Shown here: positions 18,375-28,042 of the stretch, piece by piece | Layout of the letters: each line of letters begins with the position of its first letter | Position numbering within the stretch: the first letter of the stretch is position 1 | Origin: JBAXTE01 sp963556065 | GTDB lineage: Bacteria > Bacteroidota > Bacteroidia > Bacteroidales > WCHB1-69 | DNA: 64,000 bases | Direction: 5' to 3' | NCBI GenBank assembly: GCA_963556065.3 | Contig: CAUVYH020000027.1 | Location: 496,001-560,000 of the forward strand | The notes under the pieces: model-generated | What the model saw: only the letters and a program-made list of their open reading frames with translations | Databases searched by the model: none | Told to the model about the DNA's origin: nothing | Made by a program: the position numbers and the translations under genes

Positions 18375-21300
18375 ATGAAACGAATACTTTTTTATTTTAG
18401 TTTAATTCTTTTAATTATCGAATCTTTATCTTTGAATGCTCAAGACATGCGCTTTGAAAATACTTCAAAGGGGTTTGTTGAAGAAAATAAGGGTCAGGTA
18501 TTTGATGAGGCGGGTAATTATAGAAATGATGTATTTTTTGTAGCAAATTTTTCAGGTGCTGATGTTTTCTTCACGAACGAGGGAGTAGTATTTTATTTTA
18601 AAAAAATAGAAGCCTCTGAATACGATAAAATCCGTTCAGGAAAGATTCCTAACCCATACTCAAATAAGGAATGGGAAGAGATTATGAAAAAAATATCCAA
18701 CGGAGAATTTCAGGGTGACTTGATTAAACCGAAAGGAGAGTTTTATCGAATTGATATCAACTTCCCGGGGGCAAAACTGGACAACGCAGTTGGTGAAAAT
18801 ATGCAATTAGAAAAACGTCACTATTACAATTCGCAACATCCGGATGGGTTGAGAAACGTGTCCCTGTATGAAAAAATCAGATATCATAATGTATATGAGG
18901 GGATTGATCTTGTTTTTTATATTGAAAATGGCAAATTAAAATATGACTTTGAGCTATCTGCAAACGCCAATCCTTCACTGATAAAAATACTTTATAAAGG
19001 TCAGGAAAATATAAGTATTGATGCAGACGGTAATGCCATTGTGAAAATATTACCGGGAGTAATCAGTGAAAACAAACCAATGAGTTTTCAAAATGGTAAA
19101 AATATTGAATCAAATTTTTATGTATCCAACGATACCATCATGTTCCAGCTAGGGAACTATGACAAATCGCAACCATTAACGATTGACCCGAGTTTAGCAT
19201 GGTCAACATATTTTTATGATGGAGCCGCTACCAGCGCATCATTTACTTATACGAACCCATCCTGGGACTCTAACGGCAACATGTTTGTGGTTTTAAACAC
19301 CTATGCTACCACGTTCCCGATAATTAATCCTGGTGGCGCATACACGCAGACAGTGGGTTCCACAGGTACGCAGTTATGTATTATGAAGTTCAATACCAGC
19401 AGGCAGGTGGTGTGGTCCACTTATTATGCAAGCAGCGCGGCTTCACAGGCAAAATTTACGAATCAATCACTTGCCATAGATCAAAATAATAACCTGTATA
19501 TCATCGGCAGTGTATTCTATGTTTACGGATGTCCCTGTACTTTACCTTTACAGGATATGGGCGGCGGTGCATATTATGAAACAGAGCAGGGTAACAACCG
19601 TAATTTTATATTGAAATTTACTTCAGCCGGAGTGAGGCTTTGGGCAACCATGTTTAATAAAACTTCTGGTGCCGGTACATTTAGTTCCGGATTGGAATTG
19701 TCGGGTATTACTATTGATAAGAACAATAAACCCGTTGTCACAGGTTGGACTTATACACCCGATGGAACCTGGACATTAATACCATTGGTCAACCCCGGAG
19801 GAAGTTATTACTATAAAGGCACTTCAACCGAAGAAAGTGTTCCCACCTTGCACAGGTTTTCAACCACAGGGGTTTTGGAATGGGGGACCTATATAGGCCA
19901 GGGTGTAGCCGGTGCCTATAATGGAAACAACACATCCATTGCAGTGGATGGCAATAACAACATCTTTTTGGCGGGTTCTGCCAGTGGAGCGTATACCACC
20001 GTGAACCCCGGCGGTGCTTATGTGGATGGTGTTGCCTGCAGCAATGGCCGGAAATATTCTATTTTCAAATTTGCCAGTACCGGAGCACTTAACTGGTGTA
20101 CCCTATACGGAGGTTCAACAAATCCATATGGAAGTATGTTATGGCAGGATCCCCGGGATCTGAAGGTGGCCTCCAATGGAGATGTTGTTATTGTGGGGAG
20201 AGCAAATGCAAATAATTTTCCGTTTTGCAATCCGGGTAGTGGCGCCTATATGAAGACAACATTGTCCAGCGGAAGCTCTTCAGTGTGTGATGGCGTGATC
20301 ATGCAGTTTTCCAACGTTGGCGCAAGAAAATGGGTTACATATTATGGCGGAGATGGAACCAGTGACGGGACAGATTTTTGGGGGCTGGGTATTGATGCCA
20401 GCAATAATATTTTTGTATCCGGTATTAGCCGAAGCCCATCTTTTCCAACGCAAAGCCTTGCAGGAAGTTATAATCAGTCCACAATTACCGGCGATTATGC
20501 GGTGGTGTTTGCCCAATTTAATATCAGTGGAGTCAGGCAATGGGCGTCGTACTTTGGCGATAAAACCTATTATTCCAGTGGCGGATTCGGATTGACAAAT
20601 GATGTTTGTGGGGCTAAATTTGTTCAAATGGCATATACAGATAACGCATATTCCATTACCACTGTTGATCCGGGTGGCGGAGCTTATTATCACTTAACAA
20701 AGGAGGGAGTAACCGGACAAACGGATTTTATAGCTGAATTCAGTAGTAGCATTACCCCCGTAACGCCGACCTTTACGGCACTGGGACCATATTGTGTGGG
20801 CGCTACTCCGGGAACCTTGCCAACCACATCAACCAATGGGATAACTGGCACATGGAGTCCTTCAACAATCAGTACAGCTACAGCCGGAACGACTACATAT
20901 ACGTTTACACCAGCAGCCGGGTCATGTGCGACAAGCACAACGATGTCTGTAACGGTTAGTGCAAATGTAACACCGACCTTTACGGCACTGGACCCTTATT
21001 GTGTGGGTGCCACACCGGGAACCTTGCCAACCACATCAACCAATGGAATAACCGGAACATGGAGTCCTTCAGTTATCAGTACGGCTACAGCCGGAACAAC
21101 TACATATACGTTTACTCCTACAACTGGGGAATGTGCGACAAGTGCAACGATGTCTGTAACGGTTAGTGCAAATGTAACACCGACCTTTACGGCATTGGGC
21201 CCTTATTGTGTGGGTGCCACACCGGGAATCTTGCCAACCACATCAATCAATGGAATAACCGGAACATGGAGTCCGTCAGTTATCAGTACGGCTACAGCCG

Positions 21301-24300
21301 GAACAAATACGTATACGTTTACACCAGCAGCCGGGTCCTGTGCGACAAGCACAACGATGTCGATAACGATTAATACGAATGTAACACCGACCTTTACGGC
21401 ATTGGGCCCTTATTGTGTGGGTGCCACACCGGGAACTTTACCAACCACATCAACCAATGGAATAACCGGTACATGGAGTCCGTCAGCAATCAGTACAGCT
21501 ACAGCCGGAACCACCATATACACATTTACTCCAGCAACTGGGGAATGTGCGACAAGTGCAACGATGTCTGTAACGGTTAGTACAAATGTAGCACCGACCT
21601 TTACGGCATTGGGCTCTTATTGTGTGGGTGCCACACCGGGAACCTTGCCAACCACATCAACCAATGGAATAACCGGCACATGGAGTCTGGCAACAATCAG
21701 TACAGCTACAGCCGGGACAACAACATACACATTTACCCCTGCGGCCGGTCAATGTGCGACAAGTGCAACGATGTCTGTAACGGTTAATACGAATGTAACA
21801 CCGGCCTTTACGGCGCTGGGTTCTTACTGTGTAGGAACTGTACCTGATGCTTTACCAACCACATCAACCAATGGGATAACCGGTACCTGGAGCCCGTCAA
21901 CAATCAGCACAGCTGCCGCCGGAACCACCATATACACATTTACACCAGCAGCCGGGTCATGTGCGACAAGTACAACGATGTCGATAACGGTTAATACGAA
22001 TGCAACACCGACTTTTACGGCACTGGGACCTTATTGTGTAGGCGCAATGCCGGATGCTCTGCAAAGTGGTTCAACCAATGGGATAACAGGTACTTGGAGT
22101 CCGTCAGCAATCAGTACAGCTACAGCCGGAACCACCATATACACATTTACTCCCACAGCTGGGGGATGTGCATCAAGTACAACGATGTCGGTAATGATAA
22201 ATGCACTACCAACAACACCGACGATTAGTAACAATGGACCGATTTGCCCAGGCGACAATGCGGTGTTCACCATCACAGGAGCATCAGGGGCAACGGTAGC
22301 CTATTCAGGGGTAACCGGTACGCCAGTGAGCCCTGTAACTATAGGTGCCGGCGGAACAGCAACGGTTACCGTAAATGGAGCAACGATAAGTCAAACGATA
22401 ACAATCGGTACCGTTTCAAATGGTTCTTGTAGCATAACACCATCAAACGTAACCTCTACCGTTACAGTCAATTCAGCTACTGTTCTCACCTCAGCTACAG
22501 CAACCCCATCGACAATTTGTCCCGGAGGTTCAAGCAATCTAAGCGCAATATCAACAGGCAATACTATTAATTGGTGGAGCGATGCAACAGGGGGAACATT
22601 GCTTGGTTCGGCGGCCAGTGGTGGTGATTTTACAGTCAGCCCTACAGTGACCACCACATATTATGCAGAAGTACAAGCACAATCAGGCGCAGGCGGGTCT
22701 CAAAGCTTTAACTATACGGGGGCACAGCAAACATGGACCGTTCCGGCCGGAGTAACCAGTGTTAATTTGGAATTGTGGGGAGCTCAGGGTGGCAATGGAT
22801 ATTGGGCTAACGACGTAGCCACAGGTAATGGCGGAAAAGGTGGCTATTCCACGGGAAGCCTTGCGGTTACTCCCGGACAGACACTATATATTTATGTCGG
22901 TCAGCAAGGACCTGTTGTAACAGGCACCGGAGTGTACACCGGAGCATATAATGGAGGTGGACAGGCTTTTGGTGGCACTAATGGAAATAGGGGAGCCGGC
23001 GGCGGAGCTTCAGACATTCGTGTAGGAGGAACAGCCTTGACAAACAGAGTTATTGTAGCTGGCGGTGGCGGTGGGGCCTATTCAGTTGATGGCGGAGCCG
23101 GCGGTGGACTATCAGGAGTCTCAGGAACAGGAGATTTTCCGGGAAGTGCAGGCTCTCAGACAGCAGGAGGAGCTCCTTACACTCCAACCAATTGTTCGTC
23201 CGATGCCATGCAGTATGGATCTCTGGGTCAGGGAGGCGGAATTCCCAATGGTTGTAGTATTACCGAAGCCGGAGGTGGAGGCGGATATTATGGAGGCGCA
23301 TGCGGTAATAGTGCTGGTGGTGGCTCAAGTTATATTGGAGGTGTAACATCTGGAAGTACGACAGCCGGAGTTAGAGAAGGCAACGGCCTTGTTACAATAA
23401 CATGGACAAGTGCTTCGAATTGTCCGACCGCAAGCCGTACACCTGTTACCGTGACTGTAGCTAACAATGCCACACCGACCTTTACGGCGCTGGGGCCTTA
23501 CTGCGTAGGAACTGTACCTGATGCTTTACCAACGACATCAACCAATGGGATAACCGGCACATGGAGTCCGTCAACTATCAGCACAGCTGCCGCCGGAACC
23601 ACCATATACACATTTACTCCAGCAGCTGGGGTATGTGCGACAAGTGCAACGATGTCGGTAACGGTTAATCCTTTACCAACAATTTCGACGCTCACGGATA
23701 TTAGTGTTTGTGTGGGTACGGCAGTACCAATTGGAGCAATAACCAGCGTGCCAGCGGGAGCGACATACACATGGACCAATAACAATACATCCATTGGATT
23801 GGCGGCCAGCGGAATAGGTCAAGTGCCTGCATTTACGGCAATCAATGCTACAAGTTCTCCTATTGTTGGAATTGTTACCGTTACACCAACGCTTGGAACT
23901 TGTGTCGGAATGCCTGTGTCTTATGAAATTACGGTTAATCCGATGGATAGTCCTGCATTTAATTACACCCCCTCTACGATGTGCCAAACCGGAACCGACC
24001 AGTCCGCTATTATTACCGGTGGTTCAACAGGGACATTTACAGCCGTCCCCACAGGCCTCGTATTTTTAAATACTACAACAGGACTAATCGATGTAAGTGC
24101 AAGTACATTAAATTCATACACCATAACATTTACCACGAATGGAACTTGCCCTTCATCCGGTAATTTTAATATATCAATTACATCTGCACCTAATGCTACA
24201 TTTAGTTATGCGGGTCCGTATTGTTCGAATGGTGCAGATCCGTATCCTGTGTTTTCTGCAGGGGCAAGTGCGGGGGTATTTAGTGCAACTCCTACAGGTT

Positions 24301-25931
24301 TGGTTTTTGTTAACACAGCCACCGGGCAAATAGATCTATCTGCAAGTGCAGCCGGAACCTATATTATAACTAACACGATTGCTGCTTCCGGAGGATGTGC
24401 TGCAACTGTTGCCAAAGATACTGTAATAATCACCGCATTACCCACTGCGGATATTTCATACACGGGATCCCCATGGTGTACTTCAGCCGGAGTTCAGCCC
24501 GTAAGCTTAACGGGAACGAATGCATACACCGGGGGTACTTATTCATCAACGGCAGGATTAACCATTGATGCGGCAACGGGTCAAATCACTCCGGGTACAA
24601 GTACTGCCGGCACCTATACGGTAACATACACCGTAGCTGCATCGGGCGGCTGCTCAATAGTCACAGACACTACTTCCGTTACAATCATCGCGTTGCCCAT
24701 CGCGGGGATTAATGCAACTACAACCTTATTAACCTGCACTACAACCGCCATTAATGTAACTGCTAATGGCGGCGTAAACTACTCATGGGACGGAGGCCTT
24801 ACTCCTACAACTGCAACGAATAGTTTTACAACACCCGGCACCTATACGGTAACGGTTTCAACAACTGATGGTTGCAGTGCAACAACAAGCATTACCATTA
24901 CTCAGGATACGGCAGCACCGTTGGCGGGTATTACAAATAACACAAATACAACGGCTTTAACCTGCAATATTTCATTTATCAGTGTAATTGCTATCGGTGG
25001 AAGCTCATATCAATGGAGCGGAGGTGCAACCACGACTACTGATGCCAATAGTTTTGCAGTACCGGGAACATACACCGTAACCGTAACCGGAGCAAACGGA
25101 TGTACTGCAACCTCCGAGATTACAATTACGCAAGACCCTCAAATGGAGATCTCGTTGCTAAATACTGCTCCTGACCATTGTGCAAAAGGTATTGGGGAAG
25201 CTACGGTAACAGCTACCGGAGGTAGCGGAACTTATACTTTTACCTGGGATGGGGTTGACTTGCCGGGATCGAATGCCGTCAGTCATGCTGCAAACTTATT
25301 CGCAGGGTCCTATGAGGTAACGATAAGCGATGGAAACTGTTTGGCAACAATCACTGTGGTTATTAATAATATTCCCGGTCCAACCGCTGCATTTGAGCCT
25401 ATTCCAACAGAAGTCTTCAAATCGAAACCGGAATTCCAGTTTCATAACGAATCAATCGGCGGAAGCACCTATTCATGGTCGTTTGGAGATGGAACATTCA
25501 GCACGGAGGAAAGTCCGGCTCATCATTATTTAGAATATGGAGCGTCGGATGAGTATGTTATTCTGTTGGAGGTAACCGATAACTTCGGCTGTAAGGATAC
25601 GGTTTCGCACAAGGTTATTATTCTGGATGATCTTAACATCTTTATTCCGAATACTTTCACCCCCAATGGTGATGGGATAAATGACGAATTCAAACCTAGA
25701 GGTATCGGCTATAGCTTGGAAGGTTACGAAATGAATATTTATGATCGTTGGGGAAAACTTCTTTTTATCTCTAATGATTTCTATAAAGGGTGGAATGGTA
25801 AAGTAGATGGCACAGCCCTGAACATAAATGCGGTCTTCGTATATAAAATCATTATTTATGATTTAAAAGGTAAAAAGTTCATTTATACAGGACATGTAAC
25901 TTTGCTCGGGTCAAAAATATCAGAATATTAG
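18375..25931 (+). CDS. Giant repeat adhesin with T9SS type B (gliding-motility) C-terminal domain
   Basis: A 2518-residue surface protein. In order: signal peptide (1-22); DUF7948-type N-terminal domain (about 30-270: GFVEENKGQVFDEAG, YHNVYEGIDLVFY); SBBP-like propeller repeats (about 275-790); seven tandem 69-residue Ig-like repeats (about 795-1278), each with a YCVG, NGITGTWSPS and YTFTPAAG core; Ig-like modules; a glycine-rich domain (about 1440-1680); an eighth copy of the 69-residue repeat (about 1699-1767); further Ig-like modules; a PKD domain (about 2335-2420, YSWSFGDGTFS); and the type B sorting domain (IFIPNTFTPNGDGINDEF to the end). It is very Thr/Ala/Gly-rich and more GC-rich than its neighbours in the repeats. 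Probably an adhesin or matrix protein. Confidence 0.9.
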   Translation: MKRILFYFSLILLIIESLSLNAQDMRFENTSKGFVEENKGQVFDEAGNYRNDVFFVANFSGADVFFTNEGVVFYFKKIEASEYDKIRSGKIPNPYSNKEWEEIMKKISNGEFQGDLIKPKGEFYRIDINFPGAKLDNAVGENMQLEKRHYYNSQHPDGLRNVSLYEKIRYHNVYEGIDLVFYIENGKLKYDFELSANANPSLIKILYKGQENISIDADGNAIVKILPGVISENKPMSFQNGKNIESNFYVSNDTIMFQLGNYDKSQPLTIDPSLAWSTYFYDGAATSASFTYTNPSWDSNGNMFVVLNTYATTFPIINPGGAYTQTVGSTGTQLCIMKFNTSRQVVWSTYYASSAASQAKFTNQSLAIDQNNNLYIIGSVFYVYGCPCTLPLQDMGGGAYYETEQGNNRNFILKFTSAGVRLWATMFNKTSGAGTFSSGLELSGITIDKNNKPVVTGWTYTPDGTWTLIPLVNPGGSYYYKGTSTEESVPTLHRFSTTGVLEWGTYIGQGVAGAYNGNNTSIAVDGNNNIFLAGSASGAYTTVNPGGAYVDGVACSNGRKYSIFKFASTGALNWCTLYGGSTNPYGSMLWQDPRDLKVASNGDVVIVGRANANNFPFCNPGSGAYMKTTLSSGSSSVCDGVIMQFSNVGARKWVTYYGGDGTSDGTDFWGLGIDASNNIFVSGISRSPSFPTQSLAGSYNQSTITGDYAVVFAQFNISGVRQWASYFGDKTYYSSGGFGLTNDVCGAKFVQMAYTDNAYSITTVDPGGGAYYHLTKEGVTGQTDFIAEFSSSITPVTPTFTALGPYCVGATPGTLPTTSTNGITGTWSPSTISTATAGTTTYTFTPAAGSCATSTTMSVTVSANVTPTFTALDPYCVGATPGTLPTTSTNGITGTWSPSVISTATAGTTTYTFTPTTGECATSATMSVTVSANVTPTFTALGPYCVGATPGILPTTSINGITGTWSPSVISTATAGTNTYTFTPAAGSCATSTTMSITINTNVTPTFTALGPYCVGATPGTLPTTSTNGITGTWSPSAISTATAGTTIYTFTPATGECATSATMSVTVSTNVAPTFTALGSYCVGATPGTLPTTSTNGITGTWSLATISTATAGTTTYTFTPAAGQCATSATMSVTVNTNVTPAFTALGSYCVGTVPDALPTTSTNGITGTWSPSTISTAAAGTTIYTFTPAAGSCATSTTMSITVNTNATPTFTALGPYCVGAMPDALQSGSTNGITGTWSPSAISTATAGTTIYTFTPTAGGCASSTTMSVMINALPTTPTISNNGPICPGDNAVFTITGASGATVAYSGVTGTPVSPVTIGAGGTATVTVNGATISQTITIGTVSNGSCSITPSNVTSTVTVNSATVLTSATATPSTICPGGSSNLSAISTGNTINWWSDATGGTLLGSAASGGDFTVSPTVTTTYYAEVQAQSGAGGSQSFNYTGAQQTWTVPAGVTSVNLELWGAQGGNGYWANDVATGNGGKGGYSTGSLAVTPGQTLYIYVGQQGPVVTGTGVYTGAYNGGGQAFGGTNGNRGAGGGASDIRVGGTALTNRVIVAGGGGGAYSVDGGAGGGLSGVSGTGDFPGSAGSQTAGGAPYTPTNCSSDAMQYGSLGQGGGIPNGCSITEAGGGGGYYGGACGNSAGGGSSYIGGVTSGSTTAGVREGNGLVTITWTSASNCPTASRTPVTVTVANNATPTFTALGPYCVGTVPDALPTTSTNGITGTWSPSTISTAAAGTTIYTFTPAAGVCATSATMSVTVNPLPTISTLTDISVCVGTAVPIGAITSVPAGATYTWTNNNTSIGLAASGIGQVPAFTAINATSSPIVGIVTVTPTLGTCVGMPVSYEITVNPMDSPAFNYTPSTMCQTGTDQSAIITGGSTGTFTAVPTGLVFLNTTTGLIDVSASTLNSYTITFTTNGTCPSSGNFNISITSAPNATFSYAGPYCSNGADPYPVFSAGASAGVFSATPTGLVFVNTATGQIDLSASAAGTYIITNTIAASGGCAATVAKDTVIITALPTADISYTGSPWCTSAGVQPVSLTGTNAYTGGTYSSTAGLTIDAATGQITPGTSTAGTYTVTYTVAASGGCSIVTDTTSVTIIALPIAGINATTTLLTCTTTAINVTANGGVNYSWDGGLTPTTATNSFTTPGTYTVTVSTTDGCSATTSITITQDTAAPLAGITNNTNTTALTCNISFISVIAIGGSSYQWSGGATTTTDANSFAVPGTYTVTVTGANGCTATSEITITQDPQMEISLLNTAPDHCAKGIGEATVTATGGSGTYTFTWDGVDLPGSNAVSHAANLFAGSYEVTISDGNCLATITVVINNIPGPTAAFEPIPTEVFKSKPEFQFHNESIGGSTYSWSFGDGTFSTEESPAHHYLEYGASDEYVILLEVTDNFGCKDTVSHKVIILDDLNIFIPNTFTPNGDGINDEFKPRGIGYSLEGYEMNIYDRWGKLLFISNDFYKGWNGKVDGTALNINAVFVYKIIIYDLKGKKFIYTGHVTLLGSKISEY
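20757..22208 (+). repeat. Seven tandem 207-bp repeats inside the adhesin gene
   Basis: Units of 207 bp (69 codons) repeat seven times, nearly identical at DNA level; the CCGACCTTTACGG start recurs at 20766, 20973 and every 207 bases after that. An eighth unit lies apart at about 23469-23675 beyond the glycine-rich domain. Copies 6-8 share the variant VPDAL or MPDAL, which shows the order of duplication. Arrays like this change copy number easily and are often misassembled. Confidence 0.92.
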
Positions 25932-26088
25932 ATGTTGTTCTATTGAAAAGTTGGAAGATTGTTTTAATATATTGAAAAAAAATCAGGTGAAATTTGAGGT
26001 ATAGCGCAATTTTGTGCATAGTACAAATAATAGCATGGTCAAGATTTGAGTAGCAACTGCAACTTAGAATTCATATTATTTATTTTCC

Positions 26089-26096
26089 TACTTTTG
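26089..26096 (+). promoter_or_regulatory. Minus-7 box before the MFS gene
   Basis: TACTTTTG fits TAnnTTTG, 26 bases before the ATG; the minus-33 element is unclear. Confidence 0.45.
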
Positions 26097-26122
26097 CAAC
26101 ACTTTTATTTTAATAAAAATTT

Positions 26123-27295
26123 ATGCCCGAACCCTTAACAATATGGAATAGGAAGTTTACGCTCATGGTGGTGAGTAATTTTATGACTTCGATCGCTTTT
26201 TATTTTATGATTATGGCATTGCCAATCCATCTTACTACGGATTTGATGTTTGGGAAAGATCAAACAGGGATAATTATTGCGGCATACATCTTTACTGCAG
26301 TAATAATTCGCCCGTTTGTTGGACTTTTTATTGATAAATATGGTCGAAGGACAATTTATTTGGGAGCACTTTTGTTCTTTTCTGTGCTTTTTATTTTTTA
26401 TGGATTAGTAAGTAGCCAGGTCGCTTTTATTACAGTTCGAATTGCTCATGGCTTTTTATGGGGAATATTAACTACGGCCGGAAACACGCTGATTCTGGAT
26501 TTTATACCGGCCTCAAAACGAGGGCAGGGAATTGGATATTATGGACTTGCTTTTACTCTAGCCATGGCTGTTGGACCGCTTCTAGCTTCGCTTATTATTC
26601 AGCAAACCGGTTATTTGGTTTTGTTTGGATTAGCTTCTTCAGTAGCATTTATCGGAACAAGTTTGCTGTTAAGCCTTAAATTTCCCAAGCACATTGCTTC
26701 TCAAATGACAGTTAAGGAGAGTTTGAAAGGTTTTTTTTCTCCAAGTGCCATGCCTATTGCAATTCTTATATTGATTATAGTAATGCCTTACGGGGCTGTT
26801 CTTAACTTTATTACCATTTATTGTGAAAATGTAAATACCGGAACTTCATCCTTATTCTTCCTCTCGTTAGCATTAGGTTTGGCAATCTCACGATTCTTTG
26901 CCGGAAAAGAGTTCGATAAAAAGGGGCCTTACCGTTTACTTATGATCTCTTATATTTTAGTCGTCTGCGCTTTCCCAATATTAATTGCATTTGACAGTTC
27001 AATTACACTGTCATTTTCAGCACTATTGATTGGGTTGGCTTTTGGAATAAGTTTTCCTGTATATCAACTGATGATGAATAATGTCCTTTCAATTTCGATG
27101 AGGGTTACTGCCAACTCGCTGTATTTAACGGCAATTGATGTTGGAATAGGAATAGGAGTTGTTTTTATGGGCTATTTAACTGAATACATGAATATTAAAC
27201 TGGCTTTTGGGCTATGGAGCATATTGGGAGCTATCGGATTGCTTTATTACCTGTTTTATGTCGATAAGCATTACCGAAAGTCGGTGGTGAAGTGA
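26123..27295 (+). CDS. MFS transporter
   Basis: A 390-residue protein with twelve hydrophobic helices. The loop 2-3 signature of the major facilitator superfamily is visible as GLFIDKYGRRTIYLGALLF, and the motif after helix 4 as HGFLWGILTTAGNTLILDFIP. It resembles the AraJ/YfcJ type of drug or sugar efflux carriers; the substrate cannot be told. It stands alone, convergent with the next gene, with a shared hairpin after its stop. Confidence 0.88.
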   Translation: MPEPLTIWNRKFTLMVVSNFMTSIAFYFMIMALPIHLTTDLMFGKDQTGIIIAAYIFTAVIIRPFVGLFIDKYGRRTIYLGALLFFSVLFIFYGLVSSQVAFITVRIAHGFLWGILTTAGNTLILDFIPASKRGQGIGYYGLAFTLAMAVGPLLASLIIQQTGYLVLFGLASSVAFIGTSLLLSLKFPKHIASQMTVKESLKGFFSPSAMPIAILILIIVMPYGAVLNFITIYCENVNTGTSSLFFLSLALGLAISRFFAGKEFDKKGPYRLLMISYILVVCAFPILIAFDSSITLSFSALLIGLAFGISFPVYQLMMNNVLSISMRVTANSLYLTAIDVGIGIGVVFMGYLTEYMNIKLAFGLWSILGAIGLLYYLFYVDKHYRKSVVK

Positions 27296-27299
27296 TGCA

Positions 27300-27338
27300 A
27301 TAAAAGACGACCGGCGATATTCGTTGATCGCCTTTTAT
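27300..27338. terminator. Hairpin between convergent genes
   Basis: ATAAAAG (27300-27306) pairs with CTTTTAT (27332-27338), with further CGA/TCG pairing inside. T tracts follow on the plus strand. It begins 5 bases after the MFS stop and directly abuts the end of the minus-strand gene. Confidence 0.55.
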
Positions 27339-27340
27339 GT

Positions 27341-27973
27341 TTATTTTTTACTTTTTAATGTTCCCAGAATCTTATTTTGTTCTTCAATGTTTGCTTTTAA
27401 CATTTTTTGTTCTTCGGAATTTTCATCGATTTTTTTGATAATATTTTCTTTGTCTTTTACTAAGTCTTTGCCTTTCTCGACGGACTTGTTGTACTTTTTT
27501 TCAGCATCCTTAATTACCTCCTCTTGTTTCGAAATCTCCCTGTTTAAATGCTCTTCTATAGCATTAACATTGAATTCCTTGCAAAGTTTTTTTACGTTTT
27601 TAATCGTACTTGGGTCGGAAGATTCAGAAATGAAGTTGTTATATCCTTTTGATATTAAAATGATTACTTTTGATGAGGTTTTATTTCCGTCAACTTTAAT
27701 ATAAAAGTCGATCTTGTCGGAGCAAAGTTCCCCCCAAACAATACCTTCGTAAAAGCTATATCCTTTGGTGTTTTTTGTCTTTTTTATGCTTTTCTTTTCC
27801 AAAACATTTTTTACAACGGTTTCCATAATGTCTTCCGAAAAGTTGTATTTTGCTTCAATGGCATTTTGTTTTCCGTCCATGAAGGAGATGTTTGTTTCGC
27901 TTATATCTTGCGAAAAGCCAGTGGCGCAAAATATAATAATAAGTAAAAGTGAACAGAAGATGGTCTTTTTCAT
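27341..27973 (-). CDS. Hypothetical exported coiled-coil protein
   Basis: A 210-residue protein of unknown function. The start at 27973 gives a signal peptide (MKKTIFCSLLLIIIFCATGFSQ). A longer in-frame start at 28039 exists, but a complete promoter lies inside that extension, so it is rejected. The middle is beta-rich and residues about 125-205 (REISKQEEVIKDAEKKYNK, DKENIIKKIDENSEEQ) are a predicted coiled coil. Expected in the periplasm or as a shed protein. Own promoter; no operon partner. Confidence 0.7.
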   Translation of the reverse strand: MKKTIFCSLLLIIIFCATGFSQDISETNISFMDGKQNAIEAKYNFSEDIMETVVKNVLEKKSIKKTKNTKGYSFYEGIVWGELCSDKIDFYIKVDGNKTSSKVIILISKGYNNFISESSDPSTIKNVKKLCKEFNVNAIEEHLNREISKQEEVIKDAEKKYNKSVEKGKDLVKDKENIIKKIDENSEEQKMLKANIEEQNKILGTLKSKK

Positions 27974-27996
27974 AATTGATAATTTTTTTATTATCG

Positions 27997-28026
27997 CAAA
28001 GATATTTAAAAAGTATTGTAAATCAA
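27997..28026 (-). promoter_or_regulatory. Promoter of the coiled-coil protein gene
   Basis: On the minus strand TTG (28026-28024), 19 bases, then TATCTTTG (28004-27997), 23 bases before the ATG at 27973. It decides the start codon of that gene. Confidence 0.65.
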
Positions 28027-28042
28027 TGTGAATTTCCAATTT

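Noticed and set aside
20757..22208. 207-bp regular repeats as a possible non-coding array
   Set aside because: They are in one long reading frame and are exactly 69 codons, so they are protein repeats.
22391..22657. Reading frames on both strands inside the adhesin gene
   Set aside because: They mirror the Thr/Ala-rich coding sequence in other frames; no ribosome site or protein character.
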